Source of the DNA: an uncultured Porphyromonadaceae bacterium
GTDB taxonomy: Bacteria; Bacteroidota; Bacteroidia; Bacteroidales; Muribaculaceae
Reading direction: 5' to 3'
Assembly (NCBI GenBank): GCA_900552325.1
Contig: URZG01000143.1
Span: forward strand, 1 to 6,087
DNA: 6,087 bases
The position numbers and the translations under genes were made by a program. A model generated the notes under the pieces. It did no database searches. It was not told the DNA's origin and saw only the letters and a list, made by a program, of their open reading frames with translations. This document shows positions 1 through 6,054 of this stretch, in pieces; within the stretch, counting starts at the first letter, position 1; the number at the start of each line of letters is the position of its first letter.

Positions 1-319
1 TGAACCGCTCGAAGGTATTGCCGGCTTTATCAGCAATCTCCTCGAAGAGATTCAGGGAAATATATACGACAAGGCCCTGAAACGCCGCCAGGAGATGACC
101 CGAAATGTCGATTCCTACGAGCAGTTCAAAGAAGAGATCGAGAAGGGTGGTTTCCTGATGTGTCACTGGGACGGTACACCCGAGACGGAAGAACAGATCA
201 AGGCCGAGACCAAAGCTACCATACGGTGCATCCCTATGGATGCTCCCGATGAGGAAGGCGTGGATATGGTTACCGGCAAACCTTCGCACCGCCGCGTGAT
301 CTTCGCACGTAACTATTGA
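1..319 (+). CDS. proS: Prolyl-tRNA synthetase, C-terminal part (partial)
   Basis: This is the last 105 codons of a cytoplasmic class II prolyl-tRNA synthetase, which charges tRNA-Pro with proline for translation. Whole codons begin at base 2; the 5' part lies outside the window. The end is diagnostic of the archaeal/eukaryote-type enzyme: a helix rich in Glu and Lys, then KGGFLMCHWDGTPETEEQIK, KATIRCIP, the MVTGKPS turn, and a final FARNY. The terminal Tyr is conserved in this subfamily, where it reaches toward the active site. In zinc-binding relatives this C-terminal domain has up to four Cys ligands; here only two are visible (in LMCHW and IRCIP), and the Cys expected just before VTGKPS is missing. 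The family is usually near 490-500 residues, so about a fifth is seen. No terminator separates it from the next gene. Confidence 0.96.
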   Translation, partial: EPLEGIAGFISNLLEEIQGNIYDKALKRRQEMTRNVDSYEQFKEEIEKGGFLMCHWDGTPETEEQIKAETKATIRCIPMDAPDEEGVDMVTGKPSHRRVIFARNY

Positions 320-358
320 TTACGACAGTATTGATCCTATCTAAGATGTCTTGATGTC

Positions 359-1318
359 ATGGACAAACGTAAACCCGTAATTGCCATTGTAGTGCCCTGT
401 TATAACGAGGAGGCGGCATTGCCGCTCTCCGTTCCGGAACTGCTTGGCGTCCTTGACGACATGAGTGCCGAAGGGCTTGTCTCTCCGAAGAGTTTTCTGC
501 TTCTGTGCAACGACGGGAGCCGTGACAGTACATGGCAGGTAATCAAGAACTTCCATAACGCCAACAAACGTGTTAAGGGACTCTCTCTGGCACATAACCG
601 TGGCCATCAGTATGTGCTTCTGGCCGGACTGATGGAAGTGAGGGGCAAATGTGATGCCGCCATATCGATTGATGCCGATCTTCAGGATGATCCGCGGGCT
701 ATCGTTGATATGGTCAAGGAGTTTGTCAATGGCAAGGAGATTGTCTACGGCGTGCGTTCCTCGCGACAGACCGACACGGCTTTCAAACGCACTACAGCCC
801 ATGCCTTCTATTCCTTTCAGAAAGCGATGGGACTTGAGACGGTGTATGATCATGCCGATTACCGTCTGATGAGCGGGCGCGCGCTGGATCTGTTGTCGCA
901 GTATGGCGAATCGAACCTGTTCCTTCGCGGAATAATCCCCCAGATAGGACTCGATACCGCTATCGTCAAATACGAACGCAATCCGCGCGTAGCCGGGGAA
1001 TCGAAGTATCCGCTGTCGAAGATGTTGAGTTTCTCCATCGACGGCATAACTTCTTTCTCCGCGCGCCCGATGCGCTGGATTTTCATGACCGGCATGACGT
1101 TGCTTGTCATCGCACTGCTGGTTACGGTTTACGTATTCATATCCTATTTCTATTCCGATCATATCAGTGCCGGATGGGCTTCCATAATGCTTTCGATATG
1201 GATTCTCGGATCGCTTATACTGATTTCCATAGGTATAGTAGGGGAGTATATCGGAAAGATCTTCAATGAGGTCAAAAACAGGCCGCGTTACGCGATCCGT
1301 GATATTCTTTGGGATTGA
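359..1318 (+). CDS. Family 2 glycosyltransferase, polyprenyl-phosphate sugar transferase type (GtrB/DPM1-like)
   Basis: A 319-residue membrane-bound GT-A glycosyltransferase. It probably moves a hexose from a nucleotide sugar to polyprenyl (undecaprenyl) phosphate on the cytoplasmic face of the inner membrane, giving a lipid-linked sugar for glycan modification. Visible motifs are VVPCYNEE (11-18), the nucleotide-binding CNDGSRDST (50-58), HNRGHQ (79-84), the metal-binding DADLQDDP (105-112, DxD at D105 and D107), and R-V-A-G-E-S-K-Y-P (210-218), typical of dolichol/undecaprenyl-phosphate transferases. Two hydrophobic segments follow at about 240-263 and 271-296, then EYIGKIFNEVKNRPRY (296-311), characteristic of the GtrB/YkcC/ArnC-like branch. 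Length is normal. The ATG at 359 is the natural start because the catalytic domain begins at once; no Shine-Dalgarno is present. It sits 39 bases after proS and may be co-transcribed with it. The sugar cannot be told from the sequence, and no flippase or GtrA-like partner is adjacent. Confidence 0.93.
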   Translation: MDKRKPVIAIVVPCYNEEAALPLSVPELLGVLDDMSAEGLVSPKSFLLLCNDGSRDSTWQVIKNFHNANKRVKGLSLAHNRGHQYVLLAGLMEVRGKCDAAISIDADLQDDPRAIVDMVKEFVNGKEIVYGVRSSRQTDTAFKRTTAHAFYSFQKAMGLETVYDHADYRLMSGRALDLLSQYGESNLFLRGIIPQIGLDTAIVKYERNPRVAGESKYPLSKMLSFSIDGITSFSARPMRWIFMTGMTLLVIALLVTVYVFISYFYSDHISAGWASIMLSIWILGSLILISIGIVGEYIGKIFNEVKNRPRYAIRDILWD

Positions 1319-1342
1319 ATTGAATATCTACATACAAACGAT

Positions 1343-1379
1343 AAAGACTCTTTACGCCTCCCCGGCGTGAAGAGTCTTT
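1343..1379 (+). terminator. Rho-independent terminator after the glycosyltransferase gene
   Basis: A 16-bp hairpin, 24 bases past the stop codon. The left arm AAAGACTCTTTACGCC (1343-1358) pairs with GGCGTGAAGAGTCTTT (1364-1379) with a single G-T wobble, around the 5-base loop TCCCC. The right arm runs directly into CTTTATC. The stem flanks are A-rich on one side and T-rich on the other, so it could act in both directions. It separates the proS-glycosyltransferase unit from the pta operon. Confidence 0.9.
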
Positions 1380-1451
1380 CTTTATCAGGGATGAAAATTA
1401 TACGTTTGTTTATTTTTAGTTAAAATCAGGGCGAAAGCGAAATCTATTTTG

Positions 1452-1459
1452 TAATTTTG
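1452..1459 (+). promoter_or_regulatory. Bacteroidetes-type -7 promoter box for the pta-ackA-lgt operon
   Basis: TAATTTTG fits the Bacteroidetes sigma-ABfr -7 consensus TAnnTTTG. Transcription would start near 1465, leaving a leader of about 30 bases before the pta ATG at 1496. No convincing -33 TTTG is visible at the usual spacing of about 19-21 bases; the stretch there is GA-rich (GGGCGAAAGCGAAA). The position between a strong terminator and a long gene cluster supports the call. Confidence 0.6.
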
Positions 1460-1495
1460 CACTAATCAAAACTACCTCTAAAGTAATCATAGATC

Positions 1496-2500
1496 ATGAA
1501 ACTTTTTGAACGCCTCATTGCAAGAGCCGCCGCAAACAAACGGCGTATCGTGCTTCCTGAGGGGCTCGAGCCCCGCAACCTGCAGGCTGCCGACCGTATC
1601 CTCGCCGAAGGACTCGCAGACATAATCCTCCTTGGCAATCCCGATGAAGTGCAGGCTAAAGCCCGCGAACTCGGACTCGGGAATATCGGTAACGCTATGG
1701 TTATAGACTACAAGTCGGCTGAGGCTATCGACAGATATGCGCCGTTGTTTTACGAGCTACGTAAAAAGAAAGGTATCTCCATGGAGGATGCACGCAAATT
1801 TACGGCGAACGAGCTTTACTTCGGCTGCCTGATGGTGAAAGCCGGAGATGCCGACGGCCTTGTGTCGGGAGCCATACACACTACAGGTGATGTGCTCCGT
1901 GCGGCTTTCCAGGTAATAAAGACCGCCCCCGGCATCGATACCGTATCGGGTGCTTTCCTGATGATTCTGCCGGATAATTTACCTTTTGGCGAAAACGGAA
2001 TAATGGTGTTCGCCGATTGTGCCGTTGTGCCTGATCCGGATGCACGTCAGTTGGCGCAGATCGCTGTAAGTTCCGCAGAGACTGCGAAAAATGTGGCCGG
2101 AATAGAACCGCGTGTTGCCATACTTTCATTCTCCACAAAAGGTAGTGCCAAGCATGAACGCGTCGACAAAGTCATAGAGGCGACAAGAATCGCGCACGAA
2201 ATGGCGCCCGGCCTCCATCTTGACGGCGAACTTCAGACCGATGCGGCTATCGTGCCCGTGGTCGCTTCACTCAAAGCTCCCCAGAGCGATATCGCAGGCA
2301 AAGCCAACGTATTGGTGTTCCCCTCTCTTGAAGTCGGCAATATCGCTTACAAACTGGTGCAGCGTCTGGCCGGCGTCGAAGCTGTCGGACCTCTGTTGCA
2401 GGGCCTTGCCGCTCCCGTAAGCGACCTGTCGCGAGGCTGCGTGGCCGACGATATTTATAAGACCATAATAATGACCGCAAATCAGGCTATCAAAGATTAA
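1496..2500 (+). CDS. pta: Phosphate acetyltransferase (phosphotransacetylase)
   Basis: Pta converts acetyl-CoA and phosphate to acetyl-phosphate and CoA in the cytoplasm, feeding AckA for acetate production and ATP, or running in reverse to activate acetate. The 334-residue protein is the short, single-domain type, without the N-terminal regulatory domain of the E. coli enzyme, and is full length. Motifs in order: RIVLPEGLEPR (17-27), NELYFGCLMVKAGDADG then LVSGAIHTT (105-130), MVFADCAVVPDPDA (170-183), LSFSTKGSAKHERV (210-223), LDGELQTDAA (242-251), KANVLVFPSLEVGNIAYK (269-286) and PVSDLSRGC (307-315). By comparison with the Methanosarcina enzyme, S312, R313 and D319 should be the catalytic residues. 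The ATG at 1496 puts the usual N-terminal helix (MKLFERLIARA) first; there is no Shine-Dalgarno. It leads the operon, 15 bases ahead of ackA. Confidence 0.97.
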   Translation: MKLFERLIARAAANKRRIVLPEGLEPRNLQAADRILAEGLADIILLGNPDEVQAKARELGLGNIGNAMVIDYKSAEAIDRYAPLFYELRKKKGISMEDARKFTANELYFGCLMVKAGDADGLVSGAIHTTGDVLRAAFQVIKTAPGIDTVSGAFLMILPDNLPFGENGIMVFADCAVVPDPDARQLAQIAVSSAETAKNVAGIEPRVAILSFSTKGSAKHERVDKVIEATRIAHEMAPGLHLDGELQTDAAIVPVVASLKAPQSDIAGKANVLVFPSLEVGNIAYKLVQRLAGVEAVGPLLQGLAAPVSDLSRGCVADDIYKTIIMTANQAIKD

Positions 2501-2515
2501 AAATACTGTCAGATC

Positions 2516-3712
2516 ATGAATATTCTCGTTCTTAACTGCGGCAGCAGTTCTGTGAAATACAAACTCATCAATACCGCCAACGAATCCGTGCTTGCTGAAG
2601 GTGGAGTGGAAAAAATCGGACTTCCCGACGGCTTCCTGAAATATAAACTCGCCGATGGCTCCAAGGCCATCAAGGAGCTCGGACTCGTGGATCACCGCGG
2701 AGCTGTAAAAGCCGTGCTTGATATCCTCACCGACCCAGAGTTCGGCTGCATCGGCTCATATTCAGAGATCGGGGCCGTAGGTCACCGCGTGGTGCACGGT
2801 GCCGAAAAATTCTCGAAGAGTGTGCTCCTTACCGACGAGGTGATTCAGCAGGTGAAAGATTGCTATGATCTGGCTCCGCTGCACAATCCGGCCAACGTTA
2901 CCGGCATCGAAGCCGTGGAGGAGATCCTTCCCGGCATCCCGCAGGTTGGAGTGTTCGATACCGCTTTCCATCAGACAATGCCGGCCAAATCGTTCATGTA
3001 TGCGCTTCCCTACCGCTTCTACAAGGAGGACGGGGTGCGTCGATACGGCTTCCACGGCACCAGCCACCGTTATGTTTCGCAGCGTGTGTGCGAGATTCTC
3101 GGCGTAGACATCAATACGCAGAAGATCATCACCTGCCATGTAGGCAACGGCGGTTCCATCACTGCAGTGCTCAATGGTAAAAGCGTGGACACCTCGATGG
3201 GACTGACTCCAACCGAGGGGCTTATGATGGGTACACGCGTAGGCGACGTCGATCCAGGAGCTCTTACATTCATCATGAAGAAACACAATCTGTCGGTCGA
3301 CGATCTGCAGAAAATCATAAACAAAGAGAGCGGCGTTGCCGGCGTCACGGAAATCTCGTCGGACATGCGTGAGATAGAGGCTGCAGACAAGGCCGGGAAC
3401 GAACGTGCCCACCTCGCGCTTGAGATGTATGAGCAGCGAATAATCAAATATATCGGAACATACGCGGCCGAGATGGGCGGTGTGGATATCATCGTGTTCA
3501 CAGGCGGTGTAGGGGAGAACCAGACCGGCGTCCGCTCGAACGTATGCCGTCCGTTGGCTTTCATGGGCGTGAAGATCAATGAGGAACTCAATGATGTTAC
3601 ACGCGGTACCGAAACCGTGATCTCCACTCCCGATTCACGTGTGAAGGTCGTGGTAGTTCCCACCGACGAGGAACTGATGATCGCCCGCGATACCGCGGCT
3701 CTTGTGAAGTAA
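2516..3712 (+). CDS. ackA: Acetate kinase
   Basis: AckA transfers the phosphoryl group of acetyl-phosphate to ADP, giving acetate and ATP; it completes the pathway begun by Pta. The 398-residue cytoplasmic protein is full length for the ASKHA-fold acetate/butyrate kinase family. Visible motifs: NCGSSSVKYKL (7-17), GHRVVHGAEKF (89-99), FDTAFHQTMP (147-156), YGFHGTSHRYV (177-187), CHVGNGGSITAV (207-218), MGTRVGDVDPG (238-248), FTGGVGENQTGVR (328-340) and PTDEELMIARDT (382-393). The active-site set is intact: N7, R91, D148, H180, R241 and E385, matching the well-studied Methanosarcina kinase. The start is fixed because NILVLNCGSSS must lie at the N-terminus. It is 15 bases after pta and 12 before lgt, without an internal terminator. 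Confidence 0.98.
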   Translation: MNILVLNCGSSSVKYKLINTANESVLAEGGVEKIGLPDGFLKYKLADGSKAIKELGLVDHRGAVKAVLDILTDPEFGCIGSYSEIGAVGHRVVHGAEKFSKSVLLTDEVIQQVKDCYDLAPLHNPANVTGIEAVEEILPGIPQVGVFDTAFHQTMPAKSFMYALPYRFYKEDGVRRYGFHGTSHRYVSQRVCEILGVDINTQKIITCHVGNGGSITAVLNGKSVDTSMGLTPTEGLMMGTRVGDVDPGALTFIMKKHNLSVDDLQKIINKESGVAGVTEISSDMREIEAADKAGNERAHLALEMYEQRIIKYIGTYAAEMGGVDIIVFTGGVGENQTGVRSNVCRPLAFMGVKINEELNDVTRGTETVISTPDSRVKVVVVPTDEELMIARDTAALVK

Positions 3713-3724
3713 TTCTCCTGCCGG

Positions 3725-4618
3725 ATGATAAGCGATTTCATATCACTTGCAGTCACCTGGACGGTTGATCCGGTTCTGTTTTCTCTCGGCCCCGTGTCGG
3801 TGAGATGGTACGGCATGATGTTTGTTGTCGGTTTCTTTATCGGCTACAAAATTATGGAGCGTATCTTCCGCCACGAAGGGGTGCCTGAGAAATGGCTCGG
3901 TATACTTCTTATCTATGTGGTGATAGCCACTATAGTGGGAGCTCGCCTTGGGCACTGCTTCTTTTACGAGTGGGATTATTTCTCAAAGCACCCCGTGGAG
4001 ATTCTTTATACCTGGAACGGCGGCCTTGCTTCGCACGGAGGTACTATCGGACTTATGATTGCGGTGATTCTATTCTCGGTGTTCACGACGAAACGAAATC
4101 CTCTCTGGACGTTTGACCGTCTGGTTATTCCGATCGCCCTTGTCGGTGCCCTTATCCGCATGGGTAATCTCATGAATCATGAGATCTACGGTCATCCCAC
4201 CGATCTTCCCTGGGGTTTCCGGTTCGTGGCGAATGTGAACGCATGGATGGCCGGAGCTGATCCGATCTACACTGTGCCCTCACATCCTACCCAGATTTAT
4301 GAGGCATTGTGTTACCTCGCTCTTTTCGGATTACTCATGTGGATGTACTGGAAGAAAAACGCCGGCGAACGTCCGGGCCTGATCTTCGGTGTGTTCTTCG
4401 TATGGCTCTTCACAAGCCGTTTCCTGATAGAGTTCATAAAGAATCCCCAGGAAGCATTCGAGGTAGGCATGACCCTCAACATGGGGCAGTGGCTGTCGCT
4501 TCCCTTCATATTGATGGGGATCGGTCTGATAATATATTCTCTTAACGCGAGGCCGTTCAAGATACGTTATCCTGACAAATTTCCTCCTGAAAACGAACCT
4601 GCCTATTCACTCCATTGA
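3725..4618 (+). CDS. lgt: Phosphatidylglycerol--prolipoprotein diacylglyceryl transferase
   Basis: Lgt moves the diacylglyceryl group of phosphatidylglycerol onto the lipobox cysteine of prolipoproteins in the inner membrane, the first step of lipoprotein maturation. The 297-residue protein has about seven hydrophobic segments, near 28-44, 57-77, 103-122, 131-148, 190-208, 217-235 and 255-272. Typical motifs are the N-terminal VDPVLFSLGPVSVRWYG (14-30), NGGLASHGGTIG (98-109, with H104 matching the key His of E. coli Lgt), IRMGNLMNHEIYG (144-156, with R145, N148, N151 and E153), HPTQIYEA (187-194) and TSRFLIEFIKNPQ (230-242, with R232 and E236). The signature Gly before R145 is replaced by Ile144, which I take to be lineage variation. 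The start at 3725 is 12 bases after the ackA stop and has no Shine-Dalgarno. Lgt is probably the last gene of the pta operon, since a strong terminator follows. Confidence 0.97.
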   Translation: MISDFISLAVTWTVDPVLFSLGPVSVRWYGMMFVVGFFIGYKIMERIFRHEGVPEKWLGILLIYVVIATIVGARLGHCFFYEWDYFSKHPVEILYTWNGGLASHGGTIGLMIAVILFSVFTTKRNPLWTFDRLVIPIALVGALIRMGNLMNHEIYGHPTDLPWGFRFVANVNAWMAGADPIYTVPSHPTQIYEALCYLALFGLLMWMYWKKNAGERPGLIFGVFFVWLFTSRFLIEFIKNPQEAFEVGMTLNMGQWLSLPFILMGIGLIIYSLNARPFKIRYPDKFPPENEPAYSLH

Positions 4619-4663
4619 TAAGGACTCATGATGATTCGTGTAAATAGCGTTTCATAATATCAC

Positions 4664-4712
4664 AAACAGAAGAGTGTGTCTTAGATTAGAGCCAAGACAC
4701 ACTCTTTTGTTT
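4664..4712 (+). terminator. Rho-independent terminator after lgt
   Basis: A perfect 13-bp core (AAGAGTGTGTCTT at 4670-4682 with AAGACACACTCTT at 4694-4706) extends to 19 pairs including one G-T wobble (4664-4682 with 4694-4712). The loop is 11 bases. The outer right arm is a T-rich tract (TTTTGTTTT). It ends the pta-ackA-lgt operon 45 bases past the lgt stop. On the minus strand the hairpin lacks a good T-run, so it would be only a weak terminator for the convergent lipoprotein gene. Confidence 0.9.
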
Positions 4713-4713
4713 T

Positions 4714-4932
4714 ATACCGCGCTTCGTATGAGTGTTAATCTGAAATTGTTTCAATTATTCGGATAAACTCATTTCTCGTATAGTGTTTTTGATACGGTTA
4801 GGACGATTTGGCGATGGCTCAGCATTGTAGCCGATGGTATATGCTATATGCAAGAGATATTGCACGTTCGTTATGGTATTTCAGAGGAATGAGCGTCAGG
4901 CTGTCAAGACCATAGACCTCTTTTGTTGATGC
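4714..4932. other. Non-genic stretch with possible decayed coding end on the minus strand
   Basis: No intact gene is supported here. On the minus strand two overlapping open frames can be read. One continues in the same frame past the TGA of the lipoprotein gene, from 4932 down to a stop at 4819-4821, and reads in part LDSLTLIPLKYHNER. The other is open from 4880 to a TAA at 4755-4757 (41 codons) and reads in part HIAYTIGYNAEPSPNRPNR. They would join into one plausible C-terminus if a frameshift lay around 4860-4875. Neither piece has its own start in a credible context and I do not recognise a family. A plus-strand frame is also open across part of the region, so chance is quite possible. 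It may be a gene remnant, part of a dispersed repeat, or plain intergenic DNA. Confidence 0.3.
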
Positions 4933-4937
4933 TCATT
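4888..4937. repeat. Imperfect inverted repeat spanning the lipoprotein stop codon
   Basis: AATGAGCGTCAG (4888-4899) can pair with TTGATGCTCATT (4926-4937) over 12 positions, two of them G-T; seven outer pairs are perfect. The loop is 26 bases. It covers the TGA stop (4933-4935) of the minus-strand gene. The plus-strand side is followed by a T-rich run (TTGTTATTGTTTTG), the minus-strand side is not, so it does not look like a normal terminator for the lipoprotein gene. Confidence 0.4.
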
Positions 4938-5952
4938 TGTTATTGTTTTGCGGGGCGTTCAGATGATTACCGAAAGCACCCTTGGTGATTACACCAGTAT
5001 GAGTCTGTTTGTCAATATAAATTGTTACAAACATACCATACTCGAAATCCACATCAAAATACTTGTATCCGTACTGTTCTCTAGTCCACTTGGAATCAGC
5101 GTTAACGAGTGAGTCTAAAGTCTGAATTGTCGAAGTGTCAAATTTTGAATACTTATATTCAAATTTATTGCCCCAAAACGAGTCATCCTTAAATCGTGGA
5201 ACAAGTTTATTGTATCGCAGTAGTTTAACACTATCGATTTGTAATCCTGCCTCCTGATTGATAAATGGGATTGCATTTTCTATAATGTGTTCTTTTGAGT
5301 CTGTAATATTTACAATATCTCCTTCAGGATTAATAATATAATAAACTTCGTACCAAAGGACCAAATCATAGTCAATGTCATTATATTTTGACGAAACAAT
5401 AACGTCATCTGACCATTTTGAAAAACCGATAAAACCATTATTCGATGGAAAGGCAAAGCAGTCTCCGGTCTTTATATCAATTCGGAACGTAGCCACAAGA
5501 CCTGCATAACAGGTTGGACCTTCAACTATTATAAATCCGTCTGTAGGCTCTTCAATACACTTTGTAATTGACGGTATTGAATCGATAGGATACTTATCAT
5601 AATGATTATTTATGACTATTCCTCCAAAACAATCCGGATTCGATCTGACAATCAGTTTCTTTATCAATGATATCTTATTTTCATACCATATTTCTGTTAT
5701 GTATGGTCCATATTCGTACGCGGATGGAAAATTCAGCATATACAGCAAAGTTTTATCATTTTCAGAAATAATCACGCTGTCGATGTAAGTCTTGACCGGT
5801 ACATTACCGTCAACTATGTTTGATCTCCTATTGCAGCAGGAACTCAGCAATAGAGCCATGAAAATTACTGAAAAAATAACGTACCACATTTCATTTGATA
5901 TATTGAGTGAGATTTGGTAGTGTTTCACCGAGTGTGTCTGAGGCGAGTTCAC
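4933..5952 (-). CDS. Hypothetical lipoprotein, AT-rich, unknown family
   Basis: I do not recognise this 339-residue protein. Near the N-terminus a hydrophobic stretch (WYVIFSVIFMALLL, 23-36) runs into a lipobox L36-S37-S38-C39, so it is probably cut before C39 and lipid-anchored. A second Cys, then NRRSN, follows. The mature part is rich in Tyr, Ile, Asp and Asn, with many short alternating hydrophobic stretches (for example GFIIVEG, VTIYID) suggesting a beta-rich extracytoplasmic domain. Other Cys are at 108, 132, 148 and 165. No enzyme motif is visible. The longest start is a GTG at 5950-5952, 23 bases or so after the predicted transcription start. In-frame alternatives are GTG at residue 9 (5926-5928) and ATG at residue 22 (5887-5889); the ATG gives an 18-residue signal peptide but without the usual basic residue. 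Base composition is far more AT-rich than in the plus-strand genes, suggesting acquisition or relaxed constraint. It converges on lgt. Confidence 0.82.
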   Translation of the reverse strand: MNSPQTHSVKHYQISLNISNEMWYVIFSVIFMALLLSSCCNRRSNIVDGNVPVKTYIDSVIISENDKTLLYMLNFPSAYEYGPYITEIWYENKISLIKKLIVRSNPDCFGGIVINNHYDKYPIDSIPSITKCIEEPTDGFIIVEGPTCYAGLVATFRIDIKTGDCFAFPSNNGFIGFSKWSDDVIVSSKYNDIDYDLVLWYEVYYIINPEGDIVNITDSKEHIIENAIPFINQEAGLQIDSVKLLRYNKLVPRFKDDSFWGNKFEYKYSKFDTSTIQTLDSLVNADSKWTREQYGYKYFDVDFEYGMFVTIYIDKQTHTGVITKGAFGNHLNAPQNNNK

Positions 5953-5980
5953 ACAAGCCTGCAGATTTCAGATGACGGTA

Positions 5981-5988
5981 CAAATTTA
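5981..5988 (-). promoter_or_regulatory. -7 promoter box for the lipoprotein gene
   Basis: On the minus strand this reads TAAATTTG, an exact match to the Bacteroidetes -7 consensus TAnnTTTG. Transcription would begin near 5975, about 23 bases before the GTG at 5952 or about 86 before the ATG at 5889. A clear -33 TTTG at normal spacing is not seen; the nearest TTG is 15 bases upstream, which is short. Confidence 0.55.
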
Positions 5989-6042
5989 ATGATTTTATCG
6001 GCTCAAGCCGAAAACCCGGAGCATGGATTTAGGGAAAAGTGT

Positions 6043-6050
6043 TAAATTTG
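6043..6050 (+). promoter_or_regulatory. -7 promoter box for the right-edge gene, possibly leaderless
   Basis: TAAATTTG matches the Bacteroidetes -7 consensus exactly and ends only four bases before the ATG at 6055. With a usual start point 5-7 bases after the box, the transcript would begin at or next to the start codon. No -33 element is clear upstream. It is divergent from the lipoprotein promoter, with about 54 bases between the two boxes. Confidence 0.5.
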
Positions 6051-6054
6051 CGTC

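Noticed and set aside
345..358. Direct repeat GATGTC-TT-GATGTC just before the glycosyltransferase ATG
   Set aside because: Two six-base copies are too short to separate from chance, and no regulator or RBS role is evident.
341..1162. 273-codon open frame on the minus strand opposite the glycosyltransferase gene
   Set aside because: Its translation has no recognisable domain and it lies wholly opposite a gene with clear GT2 motifs; a shadow frame.
1405..1408. TTTG as a -33 element for the pta promoter
   Set aside because: It lies more than 40 bases upstream of the -7 box, far beyond the usual spacing of about 20 bases.
2267..2695. 142-codon minus-strand open frame across the pta-ackA junction
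   Set aside because: Overlaps the conserved 3' end of pta and the 5' end of ackA; no motif of its own.
2762..3412. 216-codon minus-strand open frame opposite ackA
   Set aside because: Also a codon-bias shadow of ackA, with no promoter or family features.
3070..3816. 248-codon minus-strand open frame opposite ackA and the start of lgt
   Set aside because: Ser/Thr/Pro-rich, low-information translation that mirrors the ackA coding frame; the acetate kinase motifs on the plus strand are unambiguous.
4849..4864. Short inverted repeat TGCAA-N6-TTGCA
   Set aside because: Five-base arms in AT-rich DNA; not distinctive and not placed at a promoter.
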